DNA from: Roseateles_E cavernae
GTDB taxonomy: Bacteria; Pseudomonadota; Gammaproteobacteria; Burkholderiales; Burkholderiaceae_C
Direction: 5' to 3'
DNA length: 64,000 nt
NCBI RefSeq assembly: GCF_040187885.1
Contig: NZ_JBDPLH010000001.1
Location: 372,001-436,000 of the forward strand
The notes under the pieces are model-generated. The model did not search any database and was not told the DNA's origin. It saw nothing but the letters and a program-made list of their open reading frames with translations. The translations under genes and the position numbers were made by a program. Shown here piece after piece: positions 52,230 through 61,500 of this stretch (position 1 is its first letter; each line of letters begins with the position of its first letter).

Positions 52230-53048
52230 TCAGCGGCCCGAGAACTGCGCCAGTTCGGCGCGCCGCAGCGCCTCCAGCCGGCCGGCCGCGATCAGCGTGT
52301 CCAGCGCCTGCTGCAGCGCCGCCACCAGGGCCGGCTCGCTGTTCTTGCTGATCAGCAGCCACAGCGGCGCGCTGAGCGCCTGGATCTGCAGCACCGGCTC
52401 GAAGTCCTCCGTCCGCAGGCCCGCCTCATGGACCCGGTAGGCAAAGCTGACATCGGGATGGGCGAAGAAGTCGATGCGCTGCAGCTGGGCCTTGCGCAGG
52501 TTCAGCGCATTCGTGCGCACCGGATCGATCACGCTGTTGTCCGGGGGCTGGCCCACCCCTTGGGCGCGCAGCCATTCCTGGAAGTTGGACTGGTCCTGCA
52601 CGCCGAAGCGCAGGCCGCGCCCCTTCAGCTCGGCCAATGTACGCACCGGCGGCGCACCCGCCGTGCGCAGCCGGTACAGCCAGAGCTGATAGGGCGAGAC
52701 CTCGCGCAGCCAGCGGTAGGCCTCGGCGCGATCGGGCGTGCGGGCGACGCTGAGCACCAGCACATTCGGTTCGGTCTGGGCCTGGGCCAGGGCCCGCTTC
52801 AGCGGCAGGAACTGCAGCGGCTGGGCCGCCAGGGCATGGTTGCGGCCGGCGCGCTGCACCACCTCCTGCACAAAGGCATGGACATAGCCGGCCGGCACAC
52901 CGCCCGGCAGCTCGTACTGCAGCGGCGGGAAGCTGTCGGCCAGCAGCTTCAGCACGGTCGGCTCGGCTGCGGCGGACAAGCCGGGCAGGATCACGCCCAC
53001 CAGGCTCAGCCCCAGGCCCATCACACGGCAGGCGCGACGCAACAGCAT
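52230..53048 (-). CDS. Family 3 solute-binding-like exported protein
   Basis: 272 residues with a signal peptide (VILPGLSAAAEP). It has the family 3 layout of amino-acid-binding proteins (LLADSFPPLQYELPGG, GYVHAFVQEVVQRA, LKGRGLRFGVQDQS). No permease or ATPase gene accompanies it, so it may act in sensing or as an orphan. The start at 53048 has GGGAGGG upstream; a longer form to 53075 is less likely. Confidence 0.8.
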   Translation of the reverse strand: MLLRRACRVMGLGLSLVGVILPGLSAAAEPTVLKLLADSFPPLQYELPGGVPAGYVHAFVQEVVQRAGRNHALAAQPLQFLPLKRALAQAQTEPNVLVLSVARTPDRAEAYRWLREVSPYQLWLYRLRTAGAPPVRTLAELKGRGLRFGVQDQSNFQEWLRAQGVGQPPDNSVIDPVRTNALNLRKAQLQRIDFFAHPDVSFAYRVHEAGLRTEDFEPVLQIQALSAPLWLLISKNSEPALVAALQQALDTLIAAGRLEALRRAELAQFSGR

Positions 53049-53135
53049 TCCGGAGTCCCTCCCTTGAGCGATCAAACCGCGCCCCCGGGGACATCGAGGC
53101 GTCGGGCCACTGTGATGATAGTGGCTGCGGCGCGC

Positions 53136-53780
53136 TCAGCCAGCCTTGCGCAAGGTCAGATTGATGCGTTGTTCTCCCCACAAGGGATGGCTGCCCGGTT
53201 GCAGCGCCGCAACGCCGTGATAGCGCAGCCGCGCCGGCCCGCCCCAGACCACCACATCGCCATCGCGCAGCGCCAGCCGCAGGCAAGGATCGGCGCGCCG
53301 CAGGCCGCCGAACAGGAACAGCGCCGGCAGGCCCAGCGAGATCGAGACGATGGGCTGGCCCAGGTCGCGCTCGTTCTTGTCCTGGTGCAGCGACAGCGCG
53401 GTGCCCGGCTGGTAGCGGTTGACCAGGCAGGCGTCGGGCACGAAGCCGGCAAAGCCGGCCGCCGCCGCCGCCTCGCCGGCCAGCCGGCAAAGCCGCTCAT
53501 CCAGCGCCGGCCAGGGCCGGCCGCTGTCGGGGTCCAGCGCGGCATAGCGGTAGCCGCGCTCGTCGCTGACCCAGCCCAGCGGCCCGCAATTGCTCATCGC
53601 CACCGCCATGCGCCGCCCGCCGGGCGTCAGCCAGCGGCGCGGCGGTGCGGCCGCATACACCTGCTCGACCACCGCCCGCAGCTCGCAGGCCTGCGCCAGC
53701 GCGAAGCCGGGCAGCAGGCAGGCGCCGGGGGCCAGCTCTTGCCGCTGGCCGGGCTCGGGCGCGAACAGCTCGGCGTTCAT
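53136..53780 (-). CDS. alkB: AlkB, DNA oxidative demethylase
   Basis: 214 residues. The iron ligands are HxD in LSLHQDKNERD and His in RYHGV; the 2-oxoglutarate Arg region is INLTLRKAG. VNRYQPGTALSLHQD and GDVVVWGGPARLRYHGV are AlkB hallmarks. It repairs 1-methyladenine and 3-methylcytosine. ATG at 53780 overlaps the upstream oxygenase gene by 4 bp; together with ada it forms an alkylation-repair operon. Confidence 0.95.
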   Translation of the reverse strand: MNAELFAPEPGQRQELAPGACLLPGFALAQACELRAVVEQVYAAAPPRRWLTPGGRRMAVAMSNCGPLGWVSDERGYRYAALDPDSGRPWPALDERLCRLAGEAAAAAGFAGFVPDACLVNRYQPGTALSLHQDKNERDLGQPIVSISLGLPALFLFGGLRRADPCLRLALRDGDVVVWGGPARLRYHGVAALQPGSHPLWGEQRINLTLRKAG

Positions 53781-54472
53781 GTCGCGTCGTGGAAGATCAG
53801 GCCCAGGGTATGGCGCCGGCCGGCGCGCAGCCGGCTGACGCCGTGCCGCATCGCGACCCGGTAGACCCCGCGCGTGCCGCTGACCGGCCGCTGGTTGACG
53901 GCGAACAGCACCGCATCGCCGCGCCGTTGCAACGGCACCACCTCGGGGCGCGACTGCAGACGCGGGCGCTGCTCGGTCAGCACGAACTCGCCGCCCTCGA
54001 AATCCTCGCCCGGCTGCGACAGCAGCACCGCGATCTGCAGCGGGAAGACCTGCTCGCCATACAGATCCTGGTGCAGGCAGTTGTAGTCGCCCTCGCGGTA
54101 GCGCAGCAGCAGCGGCGTCGGCCGCAGCTGGCCGGCCGCATGGCAGCGCGCGATGAACTCGGCATGGCTAGTCGGGAACCGGGGCCCCAGCCCCAGGGCC
54201 TGCTGCCAGCGGTTCGCGATCGTCGCCAGCTTCGGATAGACCGTGGCGCGCAGCGCGGCCACCGGCTCCGGCAGCGGGTAGGCGAAATACTGGTACTCGC
54301 CCTGGCCATAGCCATGGCGCTGCATCACGACCTTGCTGCGGAACAGCTCGGGCCGTTCGTAAAGCGCGATCAGCTCGGCGCAGCGCTCGGCGCTGAGGAA
54401 TCCCGGCAGCAGCGCATTGCCGCGCTCGTCCAGCGCCCGTTCGGCGGCGGCCCAGTCGATGGCCGGCCTCAT
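53777..54472 (-). CDS. 2OG-Fe(II) oxygenase
   Basis: 231 residues. The double-stranded beta-helix motif HxD is in NCLHQDLYGE, the distal His in MRHGVSRL, and an Arg follows. GNALLPGFLSAERCAELIALYE at the N-terminus resembles prolyl-hydroxylase-like oxygenases. It is inserted between ada and alkB with 4-bp overlaps on both sides, so an alkylation-repair or demethylation role is plausible but unproven. Confidence 0.87.
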   Translation of the reverse strand: MRPAIDWAAAERALDERGNALLPGFLSAERCAELIALYERPELFRSKVVMQRHGYGQGEYQYFAYPLPEPVAALRATVYPKLATIANRWQQALGLGPRFPTSHAEFIARCHAAGQLRPTPLLLRYREGDYNCLHQDLYGEQVFPLQIAVLLSQPGEDFEGGEFVLTEQRPRLQSRPEVVPLQRRGDAVLFAVNQRPVSGTRGVYRVAMRHGVSRLRAGRRHTLGLIFHDAT

Positions 54473-55551
54473 CGCTTGGCCTCGCGGGCCAGCAGCTCGC
54501 GCTTGCGCTCGACGCCCCAGCGATAGCCGCCCGGGCTGCCGTCCTGGCGCAGCACGCGGTGGCAGGGGATGGCCACGGCCAGGGTGTTGGCCGCGCAGGC
54601 CGAGGCCACCGCACGCACCGCACGCGGCGCACCGATGCGCTGGGCGATCTCGCTATAGCTGGCACTGCCGCCCGGCGGGATCTCGCGCAGCGCCTGCCAG
54701 ACGCGCTGCTGAAAAGCCGTGCCGCGCACGTCGAGCGGCAGGTCCAGGCCCAGGCCGGGCGCTTCGACAAAGCCGACCACCCGCGCCACCAGCTGCTCGA
54801 AGCCGGCATCGCCGCCGATCAGGCGGGCCTTGGGAAAGCGGTCCTGCAGCTCGCGCAGCAGGACCTCGGCATCGTCGCCCAGGCTGATCGCGCACAGGCC
54901 GCGCTCGCTCTGCGCCACCAGGATCGCACCCAGCGCGCACTGGCCCAGCGCGAAACGGATCTCGGCCGCCGCGCCGCCGTCGCGGTAGCGCCGCGGCGCC
55001 ATGCCCAGCAGCGCGTCGGCCTGGGCATAGAAGCGGCTGCTGGCGCCGTAGCCGGCGCCGTAGAGCGCGTCGGTCACGCTGCCGTACTCCTGCAGCAGCT
55101 CGCGCAGCCGCCTGGCCTTGTGGGCATCGGCATAGGCCTTGGGCGTCAGGCCGGTCTGGGCCTTGAACAGGCGGTGCAGATGGTGCGGGCTCAAGGCCAC
55201 ACGCTCGGCCAGCGCGTCGAGGCTGGGCGGGTTCGGCGCCTGCTCGATGAAGCGGCACAGCCCGGCCACCAGCGCGGCCTGGCGCTGGGCCAGCGGCGGC
55301 TGATCGGGCTTGCAGCGCCGGCAGGGGCGGAAGCCGGCGGCCTCGGCCTCGGCCGCCGTGGCATGAAAGGCGATGTTCTCGGGCCGCGCCGGCCGCGCCG
55401 CGCAGGAGGGCTTGCAATAGACGCCTGTGGTCCGGACGGAATAGAAGAACTGCCCGTCCGCCGCCGCATCGCGCGTGCGCAGCGCAGTCCAGCGCGGGTC
55501 GTCCAGCGCGGCCAGGGCCCGGGTTTCGGTCTTGCTGCTCATATTCATCAT
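54469..55551 (-). CDS. ada: Ada, O6-methylguanine methyltransferase and adaptive-response regulator
   Basis: 360 residues. The N-terminal zinc domain has Cys46 and Cys50 (TTGVYCKPSC) and CRRC, where Cys accepts a methyl from phosphotriesters. An AraC-type HTH follows (LDALAERVALSPHHLHRLFKAQTG). The C-terminal methyltransferase domain has the reactive Cys in AIPCHRVL. Full-length and with all catalytic parts, so it can both repair DNA and activate its own operon. Starts at the first of three near ATGs with GGAGA. Confidence 0.95.
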   Translation of the reverse strand: MMNMSSKTETRALAALDDPRWTALRTRDAAADGQFFYSVRTTGVYCKPSCAARPARPENIAFHATAAEAEAAGFRPCRRCKPDQPPLAQRQAALVAGLCRFIEQAPNPPSLDALAERVALSPHHLHRLFKAQTGLTPKAYADAHKARRLRELLQEYGSVTDALYGAGYGASSRFYAQADALLGMAPRRYRDGGAAAEIRFALGQCALGAILVAQSERGLCAISLGDDAEVLLRELQDRFPKARLIGGDAGFEQLVARVVGFVEAPGLGLDLPLDVRGTAFQQRVWQALREIPPGGSASYSEIAQRIGAPRAVRAVASACAANTLAVAIPCHRVLRQDGSPGGYRWGVERKRELLAREAKR

Positions 55552-55612
55552 CGATCTCCGTTGCATGATGACCGAAATCTAGGCCAGCTCGCTCGGGCCG
55601 GCATCCCGCTGC

Positions 55613-55625
55613 TTGCTTTTGAATT
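55613..55625 (-). promoter_or_regulatory. Candidate Ada box
   Basis: Read on the minus strand, AATTCAAAAGCAA gives AAT, 6 bp, GCAA, the spacing of the two half elements recognised by methylated Ada in E. coli. It lies about 62 bp upstream of the ada start. It is also near the GAF gene start on the other strand. Confidence 0.45.
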
Positions 55626-55640
55626 CGCTACAGTCGGCCC

Positions 55641-56141
55641 ATGCAAGCCGCCCCCATCCCTGCCAACGACGCCGAGCGCCTGCAGGCGCTGCGCGAGCTG
55701 CTGATCCTGGACACGCCGCCGGAGCAGCGCTTCGACCGGCTCGTCGCCTTCGCGCAGGCCGAGTTCGAGGTCGCGACCGTGCTGATCAGCCTGGTCGACG
55801 CGAACCGCCAGTGGTTCAAGGCCAAGGTCGGGCTGGAGGCCTGCGAGACCGGCCGCGACATCTCCTTCTGCGGCCACGCCATCCTGCAGCCCGACATCTT
55901 CGTGATCGAGGACGCGATGGCCGACCCCCGCTTTGCCGACAACCCGCTGGTGACCGGCCCGCCCTTCATCCGCTTCTATGCCGGCGCCCCGCTGGAGCCG
56001 CGCCCGGGTCTGCGCGTCGGCACGCTATGCCTGCTGGACCCACGCCCGCGCGCGCTGGACCGTGCCGATCTGGCCATCCTCGGCTCGCTGCGCGACCTGG
56101 TGCAGGCCGAGCTGCTGGGCCTGCGGCCGCTGGAGGACTGA
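55641..56141 (+). CDS. GAF-domain protein
   Basis: 166 residues, essentially one GAF domain: LRELLILDTPPEQRFDRLVAFA, VLISLVDANRQWFKAKVGL, ISFCGHAILQPDIFVIEDA, YAGAPLEPRPGLRVGTLCLLD. It binds a small ligand or acts as a redox sensor (a Cys in FCGH). No output domain is attached. The receiver-like gene follows after 3 bp, so the two probably function together. It is divergent from ada. Confidence 0.85.
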   Translation: MQAAPIPANDAERLQALRELLILDTPPEQRFDRLVAFAQAEFEVATVLISLVDANRQWFKAKVGLEACETGRDISFCGHAILQPDIFVIEDAMADPRFADNPLVTGPPFIRFYAGAPLEPRPGLRVGTLCLLDPRPRALDRADLAILGSLRDLVQAELLGLRPLED

Positions 56142-56144
56142 GCG

Positions 56145-56534
56145 ATGGCGAGCGCACGCAAGCAGCTGTTGCTGGTAGATCCGCACTCGCTGTTCCGCCG
56201 CACCGTGGCGATGGTGGCGCGCGAACTCGACCTCGCCGATGTGCACGAGGCCAGCAGCATCGAGCTGGCGCAGCGCCAGCTCGAGGAGCGCCGCTACGAC
56301 GCGCTGCTGCTCGACATCAGCGACGGCCTGGCCAGCCTCAGCCTGATTCAGAGCCTGCGCCAGGGCACGCTGCGCAGCAGCGCCGACCTGCCGGTGGCGC
56401 TGACGGCCGAGGCGGTCGATGCCGGCACGCTGGGCCTGTTCAAGCCGCTGGGCATCCGCCGCGTGATGCTGAAGCCCTTCAAGGTCAAGACCGCGCTGGA
56501 GGTGGTGACCGCGCTGACGGGGCCCGGGCATTGA
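56145..56534 (+). CDS. Stand-alone receiver-like protein with reduced acidic pocket
   Basis: 129 residues. A receiver fold is suggested by LLLVDPHSLFRRTVAMVA, ALLLDISDGLASL with the likely phospho-Asp, and VMLKPFKVK with the Lys. Only one acidic residue precedes (VDP instead of DD), so Mg2+ binding may be weak. No DNA-binding domain. Pairs with the GAF protein gene immediately upstream. Confidence 0.78.
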   Translation: MASARKQLLLVDPHSLFRRTVAMVARELDLADVHEASSIELAQRQLEERRYDALLLDISDGLASLSLIQSLRQGTLRSSADLPVALTAEAVDAGTLGLFKPLGIRRVMLKPFKVKTALEVVTALTGPGH

Positions 56535-56619
56535 CCGCGGTTATGCCCGCTGCGCGCATTGACATTGGCGAGCCGGCGGCCGCGCCCCTAAGCTGAGCCG
56601 CCCACACTTCGTCCGACGC

Positions 56620-57555
56620 ATGCCTGTTGTTCCGCTAGACACTCCCCGCGATGCCCGGCTCGGCCTGGGTCTGGACGCCGGCGGCACCCAGACCCGCTGG
56701 GCGCTGTCCGATGCAGCCGGGCGCTGCCTGGCCGAAGGCCATGTGGCCGGCCTCAGCGGCCTGCAGCTGGCCAGCGTCGAGGGCCGGGTGGCGCTGGCGC
56801 AGACCGCCCACCAGCTGGCCTTCGCGACCCTGGCCCACGGCCGGCCCAGCGGCCTGTACGCCGGCATCACCGGCCTGGGCGAGGCAGACGGCCCGGCCGC
56901 CGCCCAGCTGAAGGACATCCTGTCCCAGGCGCTGGGGCTGAAGCCGGCCGCGATGGTCTGCGGCAGCGATATGGACATCGCCTACCGCAGCGCCTTCGAG
57001 CCCGGCCAGGGCTATCTGCTCTATGCCGGCACCGGCGCGATCGCCGCCTTCATCGACGCGCAGGGCCGCATGCAGCGGGCCGGCGGCCGCGGCGCGCTGC
57101 TGGGCGACGAGGGCAGCGGCTTCTGGATCGCCCGCGAGGCGCTGGCCGGCGTCTGGCGGCGCGAGGACGAGGCGCCCGGCAGCTGGCAGGACTCGGCGCT
57201 GGCGTGTGCGCTGTTCGAGGCCATAGGTGGCAGCGACTGGGCCCTGACCCGCCAGTTCATCTACGGCGGCGAGCGCGGCACGATAGGCCGGCTGGCGCTG
57301 GCCGTGGCCGCCGCCGCCGAGCGCGATGCGGACGCGCGCGCGCTGCTGCGGCGCGCCGGCGGCGAGCTGGCCCGGCTGGCGCTGGCCCTGCTGCGCCGCT
57401 ACGGGCCGCGCCCGGTGGTGGCCGCCGGCCGCGCGCTGCAGCTCCATCCCCTGATCATCGAAGGGCTGCGCGCAGCGCTGCCCGAGCCCATTGCACTCAG
57501 CGTGCAAGATCTGCAACCTCACCACACCGCCGCCCGGCTGGCCGCCCGTCTATGA
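56620..57555 (+). CDS. BadF/BadG-family sugar kinase, MurK-like
   Basis: 311 residues. The ASKHA-type phosphate loops are LGLDAGGTQTRWAL at 16-29, AGTGAIAAF and RGALLGDEGSGFWI. This family includes N-acetylglucosamine kinases and Clostridium MurK, which phosphorylates both GlcNAc and MurNAc. Its product could feed MurQ 9 kb upstream. A CoA-enzyme activator role is unlikely as there is no 4Fe-4S Cys pair. Its stop overlaps the amiD-like start by 4 bp. Confidence 0.85.
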   Translation: MPVVPLDTPRDARLGLGLDAGGTQTRWALSDAAGRCLAEGHVAGLSGLQLASVEGRVALAQTAHQLAFATLAHGRPSGLYAGITGLGEADGPAAAQLKDILSQALGLKPAAMVCGSDMDIAYRSAFEPGQGYLLYAGTGAIAAFIDAQGRMQRAGGRGALLGDEGSGFWIAREALAGVWRREDEAPGSWQDSALACALFEAIGGSDWALTRQFIYGGERGTIGRLALAVAAAAERDADARALLRRAGGELARLALALLRRYGPRPVVAAGRALQLHPLIIEGLRAALPEPIALSVQDLQPHHTAARLAARL

Positions 57556-58403
57556 AAAACACCTTGCTCGTTCTCGCCAGCACTCTGCTGCTCGGCGCCT
57601 GCGCCACTGGCCCCAAGAGCCTGCACATCGACACCAGCCACACCTCGCAGAACCAGGACAGCCGCGCCCTCTTCCTGGTGCTGCACTACACGGTGCTGGA
57701 CTACGAGAAGTCGCTGCGGGTGCTGACCACCGGTGGCCAGGTCAGCAGCCACTATCTGGTGCGCGACGAGCCGCCGACGATCTACCGCCTGGTCGACGAG
57801 AACCGCCGCGCCTGGCATGCAGGCCCGAGCTTCTGGGCCGGCCACAGCAATCTGAACGCCAGCTCGATCGGCATCGAGATCGTCAACCCCGGCTACAAGG
57901 ACACGCCCGAGGGCCGCGTCTACGCGCCGTTCTCGCAGCCGCAGATCGACGCGGTCATCAAGCTCAGCCAGGACATCGTCGCGCGCCACGGCATCAAGCC
58001 CGAGCGCGTGATCGGCCATGCCGACATCGCACCGGGCCGCAAGCAGGACCCGGGCCCGATGTTCCCCTGGAAGCAGCTCCACCAGGCCGGCCTGATCGCC
58101 TGGCCCGACGCCGCCCAGGTGGCGGCCAAGATCAGCGGCTATGCCGCGCTGCTGCCCGACACCGCCTGGGCCCAGGACAAGCTGGCCCGCATCGGCTACA
58201 ACGTGCCGCGCCACGGCGAGCTCGACGAGCTGACCAAGCAGACCCTGGTCACCTTCCAGATGAAGTACCGCTCGACGCTCTACGACGGCGTGCTCGACGC
58301 CGAAACCGCCGCGCTGCTGGACACCGCGACAGCACCCGGCGGCATGCGCATGGCCGCCACCCCGCTCGAAGGGCCGCCCCAGCCCTACACCTCGCGCTGG
58401 TGA
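57552..58403 (+). CDS. amiD: N-acetylmuramoyl-L-alanine amidase, AmiD-like lipoprotein
   Basis: 283 residues. A lipoprotein signal (LLVLASTLLLGAC, lipid Cys about 17) precedes an amidase_2 zinc domain: LVLHYTVLD (His), AWHAG, GHADIAPGRKQDPG (His, Asp). The C-terminal domain of about 70 residues (IGYNVPRHGELDELTKQTLVTFQMKY) is a peptidoglycan-binding-like helical module as in AmiD. It cuts the MurNAc-L-Ala bond in the periplasm, freeing stem peptides. Overlaps the kinase gene by 4 bp. Confidence 0.93.
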   Translation: MKNTLLVLASTLLLGACATGPKSLHIDTSHTSQNQDSRALFLVLHYTVLDYEKSLRVLTTGGQVSSHYLVRDEPPTIYRLVDENRRAWHAGPSFWAGHSNLNASSIGIEIVNPGYKDTPEGRVYAPFSQPQIDAVIKLSQDIVARHGIKPERVIGHADIAPGRKQDPGPMFPWKQLHQAGLIAWPDAAQVAAKISGYAALLPDTAWAQDKLARIGYNVPRHGELDELTKQTLVTFQMKYRSTLYDGVLDAETAALLDTATAPGGMRMAATPLEGPPQPYTSRW

Positions 58404-58438
58404 ACATCGGCCCATAACACCGAGGCATGCAACACCGC

Positions 58439-58454
58439 CAACAAGGAATTGTTG
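58439..58454. promoter_or_regulatory. Inverted repeat before the second TonB receptor
   Basis: CAACAA-GGAA-TTGTTG is a perfect 6-bp inverted repeat 124 bp upstream of the receptor start. CCGC and GCGG flank it and extend the symmetry with one unpaired base. Operator or hairpin; no assignment. Confidence 0.35.
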
Positions 58455-58577
58455 TGCGGCGGCGCCGCTGACCATGATTCATGCGCCAGCAACAGTTCGC
58501 GTGTAGCGGGGGCACAGCCGCCCTCCCGGCCCGGATGCTGGTCGCAGAACCAAACGTCCGAACCGGGGAGCCTTCGC

Positions 58578-61500
58578 ATGACCTTCACACCCACCCAGAT
58601 TGCCCAAGCCGTGGCCCTGAGCCTGCTGCTGGGCAGCCCGCTGATCGCGGCCGCGCAGACGCCGGACAGCACGGAAACCACCGAGCAGCGCAAGGCACGC
58701 GAGGCCGCCGAGGAGAAGCTCAAGGCCCAGCAGCTCGGCACCGTGACCATCACCGGCATCCGCGCCTCGGTCGAGCAGGCGATCAATCTGAAGCGCATGG
58801 CGTCCAGCAATGTCGAGGTGATCACCGCCGTCGACGTGGGCAAGATGCCCGACAAGAATCTGGCCGACTCGTTGCAGCGCCTGGTCGGGGTCGCGGTGCG
58901 TAGCGACTATGACGAGGCCGAGAAGGTCTCGATGCGCGGCACCAATGCCGATATGAGCCTGATCCTGTTCAACGGCCACACGGTCAGCGGCGGCGACTGG
59001 TATGTGGCCGACCAGCTGTCCAGCTCGCGCAGCACCTCGCTGAGCCTGATGCCCTCGTCGGTGCTGAACCAGGCCACCGTCTACAAGACCTCGCAGGCCA
59101 ATATCGTCGACGGCGGCCTGGCCGGCACCATCGATGTGACGACGCGCAAGCCGCTGGACGAGAAGTCCCGCTTCGGCGGTGTCGCCAGCGCCGGCGCGGT
59201 CTATGCCGACCTGCCCGGCAAGACCAGCCCCCAGCTCAACGCCAGCTTCAACTGGAAGAACGAGGCCAACAACTTCGGCGTGATCGGACAGGTCTTCAAG
59301 GAGAAACGCCACATCCGCCGCGATACCGCCTCGCGCTTCGCCTACGGCACCAGCAGCGGCTGGGGCGAGATCAACACCGCGACAATGAAGGGCATCACCG
59401 ATGCATCGCTGGCCGGCACCGGCTACAAGGCGGCGGACCTGAACGGCGTGCGCCTGCCGGGCTCGATGTCCAGCGAGTTCGTCGAGGGCGTGCGCGACCG
59501 CAGCGGCGGCATGCTGGCGCTGCAGGCCCGCCCGACCCAGAACCTGGATATCGGGCTGACGGGCTTCTACTCGTCGATGAAAGCCAACAACTTCGGCCGC
59601 CTGAACTCGGGCGCGATGTACAGCATGCTGCTGGGCAAGGCCGACTCGGTCGGCGCTACCGGCGCTGCGGCCGCCAACACCAATTCCAATGGCCAGCAGG
59701 TGTTCGCGCAGATCCGTAACCCGGTGATCGTCGAGCAGACGACGATGTACGGCCACAAGCTGCGCGTGCTGAAGAGCGCCGACATCGTCTTTGCCGACGG
59801 CACCAGCCCGCAGTACATCGGCAATTCCGAGGCCTTCTACCGCGACGGCGCGACGGCCAGCAGCGGCTTCCTCGATCTGGACGCCAAGTGGCAGCTCAGC
59901 AAGGACCTGGTGGTCAAGGGCCTGTTCAGCACCACCCGGGGTGTCGGCGAGACCCAGCTCGACCAGGGCCTGACCTATGCGCGCTACGGCACCGGCGTGT
60001 CCTATGCGCTGGGCAAGGTCGACGAGGCGCCGTTCGTCCAGTACCACGGCGCCGGCGCCAATCTTCCGGTTCTCAATGCCGATGGCAGTGGCTACAAGCT
60101 GGTCGGGCGTGCCGCCTCCAGTACCAAGACGGTGGACAGCGAGCAGAGCTTGGCGATCGACGCCGAGTACACCCAGGACAGCGGCATGTTCACCAGCCTG
60201 GCCTTTGGCGCCCGCCATGCCGAGCACAAGCGCGACCTGCGCCGCTGGGCCCCGACCTTCCGCAGCGCCGCGCTGGCCGGCCCCGACCCCTCGCTGGCGG
60301 TCGGCTATCCCGGCAATTTCGGCCAGGAGCTGGGCGGCGGCAACTGGGACCGCAGCGGCTTCTACTTCCCGAAGGACGTGCTGACCGGCTTCATGGCCTC
60401 GCAGTTCAAGGCCACGACGCCCGAGTTCGAGCGCCGCGTCGCCTCCGAGATCGAGATGCGCGAGAAGCAGAGTGCGCTCTATCTGATGCAGAACCTGGAG
60501 GGCCCGAACAGCCGCTGGTCCGGCAATGTCGGTCTGCGCCTGGTGCGCACCACGGTGGACGCGCAGATCGTCACGCCGCTGCCGGCCGGCACCTGCGCCA
60601 AGATCGAACCCGGCAAGCCGGCCACGCCCTGCGCGGCCTTCCCCGGCGCGATCAACACGGCCGGCGACGGCAGCACCTTCTTCGACGGCGCGACCTTCAA
60701 TCCGGCCCAGGGCACCGTCTATTACAAGGTGCCCAGCCACAAGCAGTTCGACCATCTGCTGCCCAGCATGAATCTGCGCTATGAACTGAGCCCTCGCCTG
60801 ATCGGCCGGCTGGGACTGAGCCGCACGATAGGCCGGCAGAACTACAACGTCTATGGCTCCGGTTTCAGCGGCCAGAGCTGCGGGCCCGCCGGCTGCACCG
60901 TCACCGGCCCGAACCCGAACCTGGCGCCGCTGACGGCCAACAACACCGATGTCTCGCTGGCCTGGTACTTCGCCAAGCGCTCGATCCTGGCGGTCAACCT
61001 GTTCAGCTCGCGCATGCAGGGTTACCCGAAAACCGGCTCGGTGCGCCAGGACAGCACGGTGGATCTGGTCGACCCGGTAGACAACCGCGTCAAGACCTAT
61101 TTCATCAACACCGCCTCGCAGCAGAAGGCACGTATCCACGGCATAGAGATCAGCTACGAGCAGCCGATCGGCGCCGGCTTCGGCTTCAGCGCCAATGCCA
61201 GCAGCGCCAGCACCAAGGTGCAGGACGGCCGGCCCATGGTCGGCGCCTCCAAGTACGCGGCCAATCTGGGCGGCTACTTCGAGAACGATGTGTTCAGTGC
61301 CCGTCTGGTCTACAACTACCGCAGCGAGTACGTGTCCAGCTCGACCGCGCCCTCGCCCACTGCCAACAGCCAGGGCCAGAGCGTGATCAACGGCGTCGCG
61401 ATGCCGACCGCGCCGACCATGGCCGCGCCGGTCTCCAATCTCGCGTTCTCGATGAACTACAACATCAGCGATGCGCTGCAACTTTCGTTCAACGCCACCA

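Noticed and set aside
58479..61481. A minus-strand frame of 1000 codons opposite the second TonB receptor.
   Set aside because: Same composition artefact; the plus-strand receptor is unambiguous.
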